A DNA stretch of 64,000 bases from Rhynchospora pubera (GCA_028095005.1 CM051460.1:163241461-163305460); one strand, 5' to 3'. Shown: positions 24,579-34,654, numbered from the stretch's first letter. Notes: a model not told the origin generated them from the sequence alone. Numbers and translations are program-made.

Positions 24579-26018
24579 GGATATCTTCCCCTTCTGACTC
24601 GACTGTCCCATCCGCTACAATCAATGGCCGCCAGACTGGATATCTTCCCCTTCTGACTCGACTGTCCCATCCGCTGGTACTCCCGGACAGCCGCCTCATG
24701 ACACCCCGCCCGAGGGACCTCCTCCTCCTCCTCCCTTTTGATTCGGTACCTTTCTTTCCTCCTCCCTTTATTTTCTTGTGATTATGATGCACTGGGACAG
24801 TGCTTATTCAGTTTGGGGGGGGTTACACGAAAAATGGACGAAATTTTGAAATTGAAGTTGGCTGTTTTGGACTTAAATGCAAAAATTTCGGTCTGAAATT
24901 TTAAAATTTCGGTCCGAAATTCTCTCTGTTTCTTCTGTTTGGTTTGCAATTTGGATTCTGGAAATTTAGAAAATGACTTTTGCATGAATGTTTGATCTCT
25001 GGTTTAATTAATTGGATGAAGTTTCTTACTGTTTTACACAACTTGAATTTTAGAAAGCATTTTGAAATTTTTTCTCAAGGACTATTGATGTTTAAAATGC
25101 TTCAAGTTGATTTGGGCACCAATAGAACGAATTGAAAATTAGTTTGAGAATTGAGAACCTGATTTTGGATGCTTGGAGTTTGTCAAAATGATCTAAGTCA
25201 AAATTCACAAGTTTTTGTCGAGTGAACGATTTTATATCTTGCAAATATTTGTTCAAAAAGGATTTTATGAACTTTGAAAATTATAAGATGACCCTAGAAT
25301 GTGTTCTTTAAATGCTTGAATCACCAACGAGCAAAATTCTAAATTGACAAAAATTTAAATAGTTGTGAAAACAAGGATGCACCGAGGCCTTCTTCCACCA
25401 ACTTAACCATAAATTGGAGGGTATCGGACCTGGTGCGAAAGTATTGGCAAAGGAGTTGTTGAGTATTATGGCCCAAGTGTACCGTGGCCATAGTCGAGCA
25501 ACACCCGTCCAACCTCCCTAGCGCGACATGTGCTAGTAGCAAATTTAAGGCCAATGACACCGCATTATATCCTCTAGGGTGTAAAGCCCCACGACTCGAC
25601 TTGCACAATGTAAATTGGTGAAAAATAAATTCAATTGAGAAGGGTTCATTATAAAATTTTCAACTTTGATGAATTGCCTTTACAAATCTATGCAAGATGT
25701 GAAAAAAAACGGACGAAAGAAATTGAGTTTGCAATTATTTTGATAAGGAGAAGCTAGGGTTTTTGATTTAAAAAATATGAAATTCATTAGGACTAAGAGA
25801 TGCACAAATTCAATCGAAAAGAAAATTAAACCCTTGCCCTTGATTTGAAATTATTGATTTGCTTGAATTGTTCAAACTTGTGTGAAACGTTAAGAAAATT
25901 CAATTAATTTTTCATTGATCGGTTTGAGATGATTTCATCCTAGGTCTAAGTATAGTCAATTCTTTTAAGCTTAGGATTTTGTTTGAGGACAAACAAAGAT
26001 TTAAGTTTGGGGGGGATT
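24579..26018 (+). other. 3' part of a B element: ORF tail, 3' region, PPT
   Basis: The opening 200 bp match the end of the env-position ORF at 33,270-33,420. The first 59 bp are duplicated in tandem (24,579 and 24,638), so the ORF tail is scrambled. A G-tract (about 24,814-24,822), a palindrome pair (24,881-24,921), the conserved block (25,365-25,622) and the polypurine tract AAGTTTGGGGGGGAT (26,003-26,017) follow in the usual order. Confidence 0.78.
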
Positions 26019-26730
26019 TGATATCTCATTTTTATATGCGTATTTTGACCATACTTAGCACCAAAATAACACTCAAACCAATATAAATTGTCTCATAATT
26101 AACAGTGACTTTCAGGATATTTGGTACTGCCGCCGCTTCTTTGTTCTTTTGTAGAATTCTCGTGAAGATTGAAGACTAGACACGCAAACAAGACGAATTG
26201 GAGCTTAGGTCACTGCCAGACGTCTCATTCCTGGCCCACAGACGCATGAAATGGACTAGAGAAGGCCTACAAAGCACCATGCCAAGCCTGGATCTCACAT
26301 GAATGCTCAGACTCCAGTTATCAGCCCAGACTAGCAGAATTTCGGTCCGAAATTCTGAAATTTCGGTCCGAAATTCCATGTATGGAAAGTTTTTTTATGG
26401 CAGTTCGAAAAGAAGGAAACCTCTCTCTTGCCCTAGCCGCCTGGGGGATTTTTCCAGGGTATTTAAATGCGTCTTTCTTGACCAGAAGGCATCCATTATT
26501 CAGGCTAGATTATTTTCCATATTTTGTACTTGTGTTCTTGGCTCTTTTCACGGGATTGGGGGATTAGGTCAGAAGTTGGACAAGGCGGCAGCACGTCCAG
26601 AGTTTCTCTCATCGATTCCTTAGCCTTGGGACAGCGATATTCGCATCGGATATTCGGTTTACTCTTTTATGCTTATGCTTCGTTGTTTTATGGCTTGTAT
26701 CGTACTTATTTGCATGATATTTATTGTTTT
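26019..26730 (+). repeat. Truncated LTR, subfamily B, before the pol gene
   Basis: The first 712 bp of LTR B, starting TGATATCTC, with the U3 palindrome pair at 26,338-26,375 and the TATTTAAAT box near 26,459-26,467. It stops after TTTATTGTTT, where full copies continue with CAGTTATAAACATG, and is joined to telomere-type repeats. Confidence 0.85.
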
Positions 26731-26762
26731 ACCCTAAACCCTAAACCCTAAACCCTAAACCC
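26731..26762 (+). repeat. Telomere-type (CCCTAAA)4 repeat at a breakpoint
   Basis: Four full CCCTAAA units (26,732-26,759) plus CCC lie exactly between the truncated LTR and the 5'-truncated pol ORF. This is the Arabidopsis-type plant telomere sequence. It replaces the rest of the LTR, the PBS, the leader and gag. Confidence 0.95.
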
Positions 26763-26771
26763 TTCTCTGAT

Positions 26772-29700
26772 GTGTTCACTAGGGTGCCCATTTATGCCAA
26801 ATTTCTCAAGGAATTGTACATTGGAAAGAGATCCCTGGAAGAATTGAAGGCGATAGTTCTGACAAGGATGAGCAGTGAGGCCCTAAAGAGAAAAATGCCA
26901 CCTAAACTAGGGGATCCAGGGAAGTTTGTTTTGCCTTGTTTGATTGGAAAGGAGTTCATCAAACAAGCATTGTGTGATATGGGGGCAAGTGTAAGCCTGA
27001 TGCCCAAGTCAGTTTTTGAGAGGATAGGATTTGGTGAATTGTTGCCCACGAATATCACAATTCAGCTTGCTGACTCATCCAAGCGTATGCCCATGGGTGA
27101 AATCAAAGATATACCAGTGCAAGTTGGCAAATTCCTTGTTCCAGGCGACTTTGTGGTGATGGACATGGAAGAAGACATAGAGGTTCCAATCATTTTGGGG
27201 CGTCCCTTCTTGAGTACCGCAGGGGTGATGATGGATGCCAGAGAAGGCACGATCTTGGTTAGAGTGGGAGGGGAAACACTTCGCTTCTCCATCAAGCATG
27301 CCATGAAATACCCTAGCGCCAATAACCACCATTGTTGCATGATTGAGGAAACCGAGCCAATTGTTGAAAAATCTCTTGAGGACCAATATGAAAATGCACT
27401 AATTCTGTATCAAAATTTTCTTTCTGATGTGCAGGAATCCATTGGAGTACAAGAGAGCATGGAGGAGTTTGAAGACGATCAGGAAACTGACGAAATTGCC
27501 CTGCCAGAGGAGGTCAACTCAGCAGATACCGAAAATTTCGGACCGAAATCCAAAATTTCGGACCGAAATTTAGCACCCCAGATCGAATTAAAACCTCTTC
27601 CAACCACTCTCAGGTATGAATTTCTTGATCCAGATCAAAAATTTCCTGTTATTGTTAATGCTGGGTTGGATGCAGATCAAACAGAGAGACTTTTGGTGGA
27701 ACTTCGCGCCCACAAAGGCGCGATTGGCTACTCTATTGATGATTTAAAGGGTATCGATCCCTCAATTTGCACTCATAGGATCCTCTTGGAGGAGGGCCAC
27801 AAACCATCCATTGAAGGGCAGAGGCGACTCAACCCTAATCTCAAGGAGGTGGTCAAGAAGGAAATCCTCAAACTCCTTGATGCAGGCATTATTTATCCAA
27901 TCTCAGATAGCAAATGGGTGAGCCCAGTGCATGTAGTGCCCAAGAAGGGAGTAACAACAGTGGTGAAGAACGAAAAAGATGAGATGATTCAGACAAGAAT
28001 GGTGACTGGATGGAGGATGTGTATCGACTATCGCAAGCTCAACACCGCTACGCGAAAGGATCATTTTCCACTTCTATTTGTTGACCAACTGCTTGAAAGA
28101 CTTGCTAATCACTCTTACTTTTGTTATTTAGATGGTTATTCTGGTTTCTTTCAAATCCCTATCCATCCAAATGACCAAGAAAAAACCACTTTTACCTGTC
28201 CCTATGGTACTTATGCATATAGGCGTATGCCTTTTGGTCTTTGTAATGCACCTGCAACCTTTCAAAGGGCCATGATGGCCATTTTTTCGGATTTTATTGA
28301 AAAAGAAATGGAGGTGTTTATGGATGATTTCTCTGTTTATGGCACTTGCTTTGATTCATGCTTAGCTAATCTTTCTAAAATCTTGCGTAGATGTGAAGAA
28401 GTTAATTTGGTTTTGAATTGGGAAAAGTGTCATTTCATGGTGCAACAAGGGGTCGTGCTTGGACACGTGGTCACATCAAGGGGCATAGAAGTTGACAGGG
28501 CCAAGATTGAGGTGATAGAAAGGCTTAACATGCCAAAGAGTGTGAAGGACGTTCGGAGTTTCTTGGGACACGCTGGATTCTATCGTCGATTTATCAAAGA
28601 TTTTTCTAAAATTGCTAAACCTCTAACAAACCTCTTGATTAAAGACAATGAATTTATTGTAACTGATGAATGTCTTGATGCTTTTTGTAGGTTAAAGGAA
28701 GCCTTAATCTCGGCCCCTATCTTACAACCACCTGATTGGAGCCAACCATTCGAGCTTATGTGTGACGGGAGCGATTATGCAGTTGGAGCGGTCCTTGGGC
28801 AGCGCAAAGACAAGAGGCCAGTGGCTATTTACTACGCTAGCAAGGTGCTGGACCCTGCCCAAGTCAACTACACGACCACGGAGAAGGAACTTCTTGCCAT
28901 CGTCTTCGCGCTTGACAAGTTCAGATCCTATCTCGTTGGTTCCAAGGTGATCGTGTACACAGACCATGCAGCAATTCGCTACCTCCTCAGCAAAAAGGAT
29001 GCCAAGCCTAGGATGATTCGTTGGGTGCTACTTTTGCAAGAATTTGATCTTGAAATCAGGGATAAAAGAGGCTCTGAAAATTCAGTCGCTGATCATCTCT
29101 CTCGCTTACACTCAAATCAAAATCAAGAAACTGAAATGCCTATAAATGACTCTTTTCCTGACGAAAAATTGTTCTCTGTGCAGGAAATTTTGGGGGCAAA
29201 ATTTGAAGATGTGATGGCTGAGATCGCGTCTGTAGCAGAAATTTCGGACCGAAATTTTAAAATTTCGGACCGAAAATTGGGAGAAAAACAGAAGGCAGAA
29301 GAGCCTTGGTATGCAGATCTGGCTAACTTTCTGGCGAGTGGCTACTTACCCTCTGACATGACTTCCCAGCAGAGAAAGAAGTTGAAATCAGACTCGAAGT
29401 ACTACTTTTGGGAGGAGCCATACCTTTTCAAACTTGGAATCGACAACATTTTTAGGAGGTGTGTGCCACATGACGAAGTCAAAGCCATCCTTGCAAGCTG
29501 CCACTCCTCTGCCTATGGGGGCCACGCATCATTTTCAAAAACAGCAGCCAAAGTGCTCCAATCAGGTTTTTACTGGCCTTCTCTTTTCAAAGATGCTCAT
29601 TCTTTCGTTTCTTCTTGTGATCAATGTCAAAGAACGGGCAACATTTCCAAAAGGAATGAAATGCCTCTTAACCCTATTCTTGAAGTTGAAATTTTTGATG

Positions 29701-30599
29701 TATGGGGCGTGGATTTCATGGGGCCATTTCCAAGTTCACATGGATTTGAGTATATTTTGGTAGCTGTTGATTATGTCTCAAAATGGGTGGAAGCAATTGC
29801 ATGCAAGGCGGCAGATTCAAGCTCAGTCATCCGTCTTTTCTCTAAGATTATCTTCCCACGATTTGGTGTGCCAAGGGCGGTGATAAGCGACGGTGGCAAA
29901 CATTTTATCAATCGATACTTTGATGGCCTCTTGAAGAAACATGGTGTCATTCACAAGGTGGCCACAGCCTATCACCCTCAAACAAGTGGGCAAGTTGAAG
30001 TGTCCAATAGGGAAATCAAAAGCATCTTGGAAAAGACGGTGGCTCGTTCGCGCAAGGACTGGGCCAGCAAACTTGATGATGCACTTTGGGCCTATCGAAC
30101 CGCCTTCAAGACACCCATTGGCATGAGTCCCTTCAAGCTAGTCTATGGCAAGCCGTGTCATTTGCCAGTTGAAATCGAGCAGAAGGCATATTGGGCAACT
30201 CGTGCCATCAACATGGATTTGTTAAAAGCTGGTGAAAAGCGAATATTAGACTTGCACGAATTGGATGAGGTACGCCTGAACTCCTATGAAAATGCTAAAT
30301 TCTATAAAGAAAAAACAAAACTTTTGCATGACAGGAGAATTTCAAGAAGAGAATTCAAGGAAGGCGACTTGGTACTTCTATTCAATTCAAGATTGAGGCT
30401 TTTCCCTGGCAAGTTGAGATCGCGATGGTCTGGCCCGTTTCGCGTGGTGAAAGTTTACCCTTTTGGTGCCATTGATATTTGTGATAAGGATTCGGAGCCT
30501 TTCAAAGTCAATGGGCAAAGACTAAAGCATTATATAGCCAATGAAGACATAGCGAAAGTGGCTAGTTTCTACTTCTCCGAACCTCCAAGTGAAACTTAG
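26772..30599 (+). CDS. Athila-lineage pol polyprotein, 5'-truncated (no gag)
   Basis: One uninterrupted 1,275-codon ORF. Residues below count from the ATG at 26,772, which is an internal methionine. The native frame came from gag, now lost. In order: aspartic protease (D69 in DMGASVSLMP), reverse transcriptase with FMDD at 516-519, RNase H (D665 in ELMCDGSDYAVG), then integrase. The integrase has an HHCC zinc motif (H911, H918, C949, C952) and catalytic D981, D1040 and E1076 with the D-35-E spacing. A C-terminal GPF-type module (GDLVLLFNSRLRLFPGKL) follows. All catalytic residues are present. Two linkers, protease-RT (about 27,531-27,570) and RNase H-integrase (29,239-29,280), are built from the TCGGACCGA palindrome pairs. 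The lineage assignment rests on the tRNA-Asp PBS of linked LTRs, the domain order and the ORF in the env position. Confidence 0.93.
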   Translation: MFTRVPIYAKFLKELYIGKRSLEELKAIVLTRMSSEALKRKMPPKLGDPGKFVLPCLIGKEFIKQALCDMGASVSLMPKSVFERIGFGELLPTNITIQLADSSKRMPMGEIKDIPVQVGKFLVPGDFVVMDMEEDIEVPIILGRPFLSTAGVMMDAREGTILVRVGGETLRFSIKHAMKYPSANNHHCCMIEETEPIVEKSLEDQYENALILYQNFLSDVQESIGVQESMEEFEDDQETDEIALPEEVNSADTENFGPKSKISDRNLAPQIELKPLPTTLRYEFLDPDQKFPVIVNAGLDADQTERLLVELRAHKGAIGYSIDDLKGIDPSICTHRILLEEGHKPSIEGQRRLNPNLKEVVKKEILKLLDAGIIYPISDSKWVSPVHVVPKKGVTTVVKNEKDEMIQTRMVTGWRMCIDYRKLNTATRKDHFPLLFVDQLLERLANHSYFCYLDGYSGFFQIPIHPNDQEKTTFTCPYGTYAYRRMPFGLCNAPATFQRAMMAIFSDFIEKEMEVFMDDFSVYGTCFDSCLANLSKILRRCEEVNLVLNWEKCHFMVQQGVVLGHVVTSRGIEVDRAKIEVIERLNMPKSVKDVRSFLGHAGFYRRFIKDFSKIAKPLTNLLIKDNEFIVTDECLDAFCRLKEALISAPILQPPDWSQPFELMCDGSDYAVGAVLGQRKDKRPVAIYYASKVLDPAQVNYTTTEKELLAIVFALDKFRSYLVGSKVIVYTDHAAIRYLLSKKDAKPRMIRWVLLLQEFDLEIRDKRGSENSVADHLSRLHSNQNQETEMPINDSFPDEKLFSVQEILGAKFEDVMAEIASVAEISDRNFKISDRKLGEKQKAEEPWYADLANFLASGYLPSDMTSQQRKKLKSDSKYYFWEEPYLFKLGIDNIFRRCVPHDEVKAILASCHSSAYGGHASFSKTAAKVLQSGFYWPSLFKDAHSFVSSCDQCQRTGNISKRNEMPLNPILEVEIFDVWGVDFMGPFPSSHGFEYILVAVDYVSKWVEAIACKAADSSSVIRLFSKIIFPRFGVPRAVISDGGKHFINRYFDGLLKKHGVIHKVATAYHPQTSGQVEVSNREIKSILEKTVARSRKDWASKLDDALWAYRTAFKTPIGMSPFKLVYGKPCHLPVEIEQKAYWATRAINMDLLKAGEKRILDLHELDEVRLNSYENAKFYKEKTKLLHDRRISRREFKEGDLVLLFNSRLRLFPGKLRSRWSGPFRVVKVYPFGAIDICDKDSEPFKVNGQRLKHYIANEDIAKVASFYFSEPPSET

Positions 30600-32021
30600 C
30601 CAACGACGGTCAAGCTAATGACCTAAAACAAGCGCTCCTTGGGAGGCAGCCCAAGACTCTATATCATCTCTGTTCTCTATTTTACTTCTATTTTTCACAC
30701 ATGTTAAAATATTATATAGGTTGAAAAAAAAAACGTGGTGTGATTCATAAGAATCAGAAAATAAAAAAAATATATACATATATACTACTAATAATAATTC
30801 TATAAGTTATTGCAGTGTTTAATCCTTTTAATTTGTTTGATGTAGACAATCCACAACAAAAGAAAAAAAAAGAAAAGAGCAAATCGATCGGGGCATCATT
30901 GAGAGAGTAACTCGTGCTAGAGCACCTACGGCCCGCAAGAAACAGTCCTTCGCACGACCTCATGCGAGTTACACCACGAACAATTTTGGGAATCGCACGA
31001 AATGGAGATGTTCTTGCCAATTTCTGAAAATTCCAGAGACAAAATTAGGATCTACTTTACTGGAAAATTAGAACCTATTTTTCTTGATTTACTGTCCAAT
31101 TTTAGTGATGAACTGAACCACAGCACATATGTTTTAGCACACCAAATTGCAAATTTCGCACCGAAATTCCCAAATTTCGGACCGAAATTTTGGTTGGGCC
31201 CTTCTGTTTTAATTCCATTTTAAATCCTTTTCAATAGGCCTTCCTGCTGTTATACTCTATTGGGCCTACATAATTGTTTTCGTTGTTTTTACTGCAGGTC
31301 CAATTCGTGTTGGTATGTTTTTCTTAATGGATGCAAATTTCACAAGTGCCCAAACCCATTACCCATTACCCAAAAATTGAAAACACAAAAAAAAGGAAAC
31401 CCCCACATCAATACACCCCTTCGTCCCTCTCTCTCTTTTCCCCCCCATTCGAATCCCCCAGAAACTGAAAACACAAAAAAAAGGAAACGCCTCCTCAAAC
31501 CCACCCCTCCTTCTCTACCACTCGCACCCCTTGTCCTTCCACCATTCTCACAGATCGAACCACCCTTCGCAGCGCCTCTCTGTCCTTTTTCCGCTGGTGC
31601 CTTCGGTTTCTCAAGAGGCGGCTTCATCACGACGAGATTTTGAATTGAAGTTGGCGGCCTTGGACCAAAACCAATTCGAAATTTGGTATTCTACCCCATC
31701 GAGCGACTCCACGGCACTTTACCACACGTCATCTCACTGCCTGGGCCGTTCTCTCTATCTTTTCGGCACTGTTTTGCATTTTCTAGGGTTTAAGGTTGGT
31801 GCTTCTCACTTTTTCTCTTGGGAATTGGAATTTCTGGTGAAGAACAGAGGGAAAGGAAGGCAAAAAGGGAATTTGGGGAGTCAACCTGGGGTGTTCTCAA
31901 AGAATTGAAGCAAAATCACAAAACCAGGGGCTTCTTTGCATATTTTTATCACAAATTTCGGTCCGAAAATTCTAAATTTCGGTCCGAAATTTTGGTTCTG
32001 ACGATTGATTTCTGGTGAAAG
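30600..32021 (+). other. Region between pol and the env-position ORF
   Basis: Just after the stop lies a conserved post-stop hairpin, CTTGGGAGGCAGCCCAAG (30,638-30,655). A second stem pairs GTAACTCG (30,907-30,914) with CGAGTTAC (30,965-30,972) around a GTGCTAGAGCAC word. Palindrome pairs occur at 31,151-31,190 and 31,952-31,993. A TTTTTACTGCAG word at about 31,287-31,298 could act as a splice acceptor for a subgenomic mRNA. A 25-bp A-rich word is repeated at about 31,377 and 31,463. Confidence 0.6.
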
Positions 32022-33398
32022 ATGGAGTATTTTAGGAGGAAGACAAGGTCACAAACTCTTGGTGCGGGGGCCTCTTCCAGCAGGCAGCCCCGATTGGGCA
32101 GCAATGAGGCCAGGGACCCTGAGGCAGCGAGGTATGAGCCCGCGGCGGGATTCTATATGCCGACGACGTGGCAATTTGACAATTACAAGCGACTCATGAG
32201 GCGTCCCATTGAGCACACCAGATTGGTTGATTTAGAGGTGCTGGCAGATTTGGGGATTAAGGAGGAATTTCTAGAATTGACTGCACAAGTTGGTTTTACA
32301 AAACGGTTTTGGGAAATTGGGCAAGAAGCCTACAAAAGGTACACTCTTGAATTTCTCTCTTCATTGAAATGGGTTAAGCACAACGGGGAGGATTGGATTG
32401 AATATAGGTTGAACAACCATGATGTGAAAACCAAACCTGATGTGATTGGAGACATGCTTGGGTTGGAACCCGGATGTGCAGTCATAAATCTCAAAGGAAA
32501 GGGGAGTAAGGGACGGAGAGATAGGGTTTGGAGCAGGATTACACGATCCCCAGGTTCCGATACTTTTATCCATCTGATTGAGCACCCAACCTTGAGGATT
32601 TTGACCCGTGCCTTAGCTTCCATGGTGTTTTCTCGCGGTGAGACCATGAGACGTGCTGTCTCGGAGGACCTATTACTCTTGGATCAGATCCTCCAGCCCG
32701 AGCCACAGAAATTGTGCATAATCAAGCTCATGATAGATCATTGGATTGACCAGCGTGATCAGCGCGGTACTGGGGCCATTTCTATGGGGGCTTATGTGAC
32801 ATGCATTGCACTTGCAGCGGGTGACCCGTTACCAGAGCATACAGAGTGCACTGCTTGGTCTTTCACTGATGCAGATAGGTACAGGGAGATGGGATTTTTG
32901 GAGATTGAGGATGCAGGGCCGTCTCTCAGGTACAGGTGGAAGATGAATCGCCGTCCAGACATTCTTTTGCCATATCCACATAGGGTTGACCCTTCTGATC
33001 CTTCCACCTGGCTAGTTCTCATGGACCATGCGGCCCCAGTATCTCAGATGGGCCCAGTACCTTCGCAGCAGGAGCCTCCACGTTCTGACATGCCGGATAG
33101 CTCCCATAGGCCAGTAGCCCCCGTTGAGTACCCCCCATGGTATGGTGAGTTGAGTGGCATGGTGAGGACTATCCTGACTACCTCTGCAGCTACACAGGCA
33201 ACGGTCGCGCGTCAGGAGCAGCGTTTGGATGAGTTGTCTCGTCTCGCCAATGCCAACCACAACTACCTGCGCTACAATCAATGGCCGCCAGACTGGATAT
33301 CTTCCCCTTCTGACTCGACTGTCCCATCCGCTGGTACTCCCGGACAGCCGCCTCATGACACCCCGCCCGAGGGGCCTCCTCCTCCTCCTCACTTTTGA
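32022..33398 (+). CDS. Env-position ORF, ATHILA ORF-1-like protein
   Basis: 458 codons, intact, lying between pol and the polypurine tract where Athila-type elements carry their extra ORF. The N-terminus is basic (MEYFRRKTRSQTLGAG). The middle contains blocks such as LADLGIKEEFLELTAQVGF, YTLEFLSSLKW and DVIGDMLGLEPG, recalling the ATHILA ORF-1 / putative plant transposon protein families (PF03078, PF20167). The last 100 residues are proline-rich and low-complexity, with a run of six prolines before the stop. I see no signal peptide, no transmembrane segment and no furin-like site, so a membrane envelope role is not supported by the sequence. Its function is unknown. A scrambled copy of its tail lies at 24,579-24,745. 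Confidence 0.75.
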   Translation: MEYFRRKTRSQTLGAGASSSRQPRLGSNEARDPEAARYEPAAGFYMPTTWQFDNYKRLMRRPIEHTRLVDLEVLADLGIKEEFLELTAQVGFTKRFWEIGQEAYKRYTLEFLSSLKWVKHNGEDWIEYRLNNHDVKTKPDVIGDMLGLEPGCAVINLKGKGSKGRRDRVWSRITRSPGSDTFIHLIEHPTLRILTRALASMVFSRGETMRRAVSEDLLLLDQILQPEPQKLCIIKLMIDHWIDQRDQRGTGAISMGAYVTCIALAAGDPLPEHTECTAWSFTDADRYREMGFLEIEDAGPSLRYRWKMNRRPDILLPYPHRVDPSDPSTWLVLMDHAAPVSQMGPVPSQQEPPRSDMPDSSHRPVAPVEYPPWYGELSGMVRTILTTSAATQATVARQEQRLDELSRLANANHNYLRYNQWPPDWISSPSDSTVPSAGTPGQPPHDTPPEGPPPPPHF

Positions 33399-34654
33399 TT
33401 CGGTACCTTTCTTTCCTCCTCCCTTTATTTTCTTGTGATTATGATGCACTGGGACAGTGCTTATTCAGTTTGGGGGGGGGTTACACGAAAAATGGACGAA
33501 ATTTTGAAATTGAAGTTGGCTGTTTTGGACTTAAATGCAAAAATTTCGGTCCGAAATTCTCTCTGTTTCTTCTGTTTGGTTTGCAATTTGGATTCTGGAA
33601 ATTTAGAAAATGACTTTTGCATGAATGTTTGATCTCTGGTTTAATTAATTGGATGAACTTTCTTACTGTTTTACACAACTTGAATTTTAGAAAGCATTTT
33701 GAAATTTTTTCTCAAGGACTATTGATGTTTAAAATGCTCCAAGTTGATTTGGGCACCAATAGAACGAATTGAAAATTAGTTTGAGAATTGAGAACCTGAT
33801 TTTGGATGCTTGGAGTTTGTCAAAATGATCTAAGTCAAAATTCACAAGTTTTTGTCGAGTGAACGATTTTATATCTTGCAAATATTTGTTCAAAAAGGAT
33901 TTTATGAACTTTGAAAATTATAAGATGACCCTAGAATGTGTTCTTTAAATGCTTGAATCACCAACGAGCAAAATTCTAAATTGACAAAAATTTAAATAGT
34001 TGTGAAAACGAGGATGCACCGAGGCCTTCTTCCACCAACTTAACCATAAATTGGAGGGTATCGGACCTGGTGCGAAAGCATTGGCAAAGGAGTTGTTGAG
34101 TATTATGGCCCAAGTGTACCGTGGCCATAGTCGAGCACACCCGTCCAACCTCCCTAGCGCGACATGTGCTAGTAGCAAATTTAAGGCCAATGACACCGCA
34201 TTATATCCTCTAGGGTGTAAAGCCCCACGACTCGACTTGCACAATGTAAATTGGTGAAAAATAAATTCAATTGAGAAGGGTTCATTATAAAATTTTCAAC
34301 TTTGATGAATTGCCTTTACAAATCTATGCAAGATGTGAAAAAGAACGGACGAAAGAAATTGAGTTTGCAATTATTTTGATAAGGAGAAGCTAGGGTTTTT
34401 GATTTAAAAAAAAATGAAATTCATTAGGACTAAGAGATGCACAAATTCAATCGAAAAGAAAATTAAACCCTTGCCCTTGATTTGAAATTATTGATTTGCT
34501 TGAATTGTTCAAACTTGTGTGAAACGTTAAGAAAATTCAATTAATTTTTCATTAATCGGTTTGAGATGATTTCATCCTAGGTCTAAGTATAGTCAATTCT
34601 TTTAAGCTTAGGATTTTGTTTGAGGACAAACAAAGATTTAAGTTTGGGGGGATT
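33399..34654 (+). other. B element 3' noncoding region and polypurine tract
   Basis: A G-tract (about 33,469-33,480), a single palindrome (33,541-33,559), the conserved block (33,998-34,256), and the polypurine tract AAGTTTGGGGGGATT (34,640-34,654) preceded by TTGAGGACAAACAAAG. From 33,698 onward it forms part of the right inverted-repeat arm. Confidence 0.78.

Noticed and set aside
24536..24781. 81-codon ORF overlapping the tail of the env-position gene
   Set aside because: It is an out-of-frame reading across a rearrangement junction with a 59-bp duplication.
26731..26762. Chromosome end
   Set aside because: Only four CCCTAAA units, with ordinary retrotransposon sequence on both sides, so this is an interstitial repeat.
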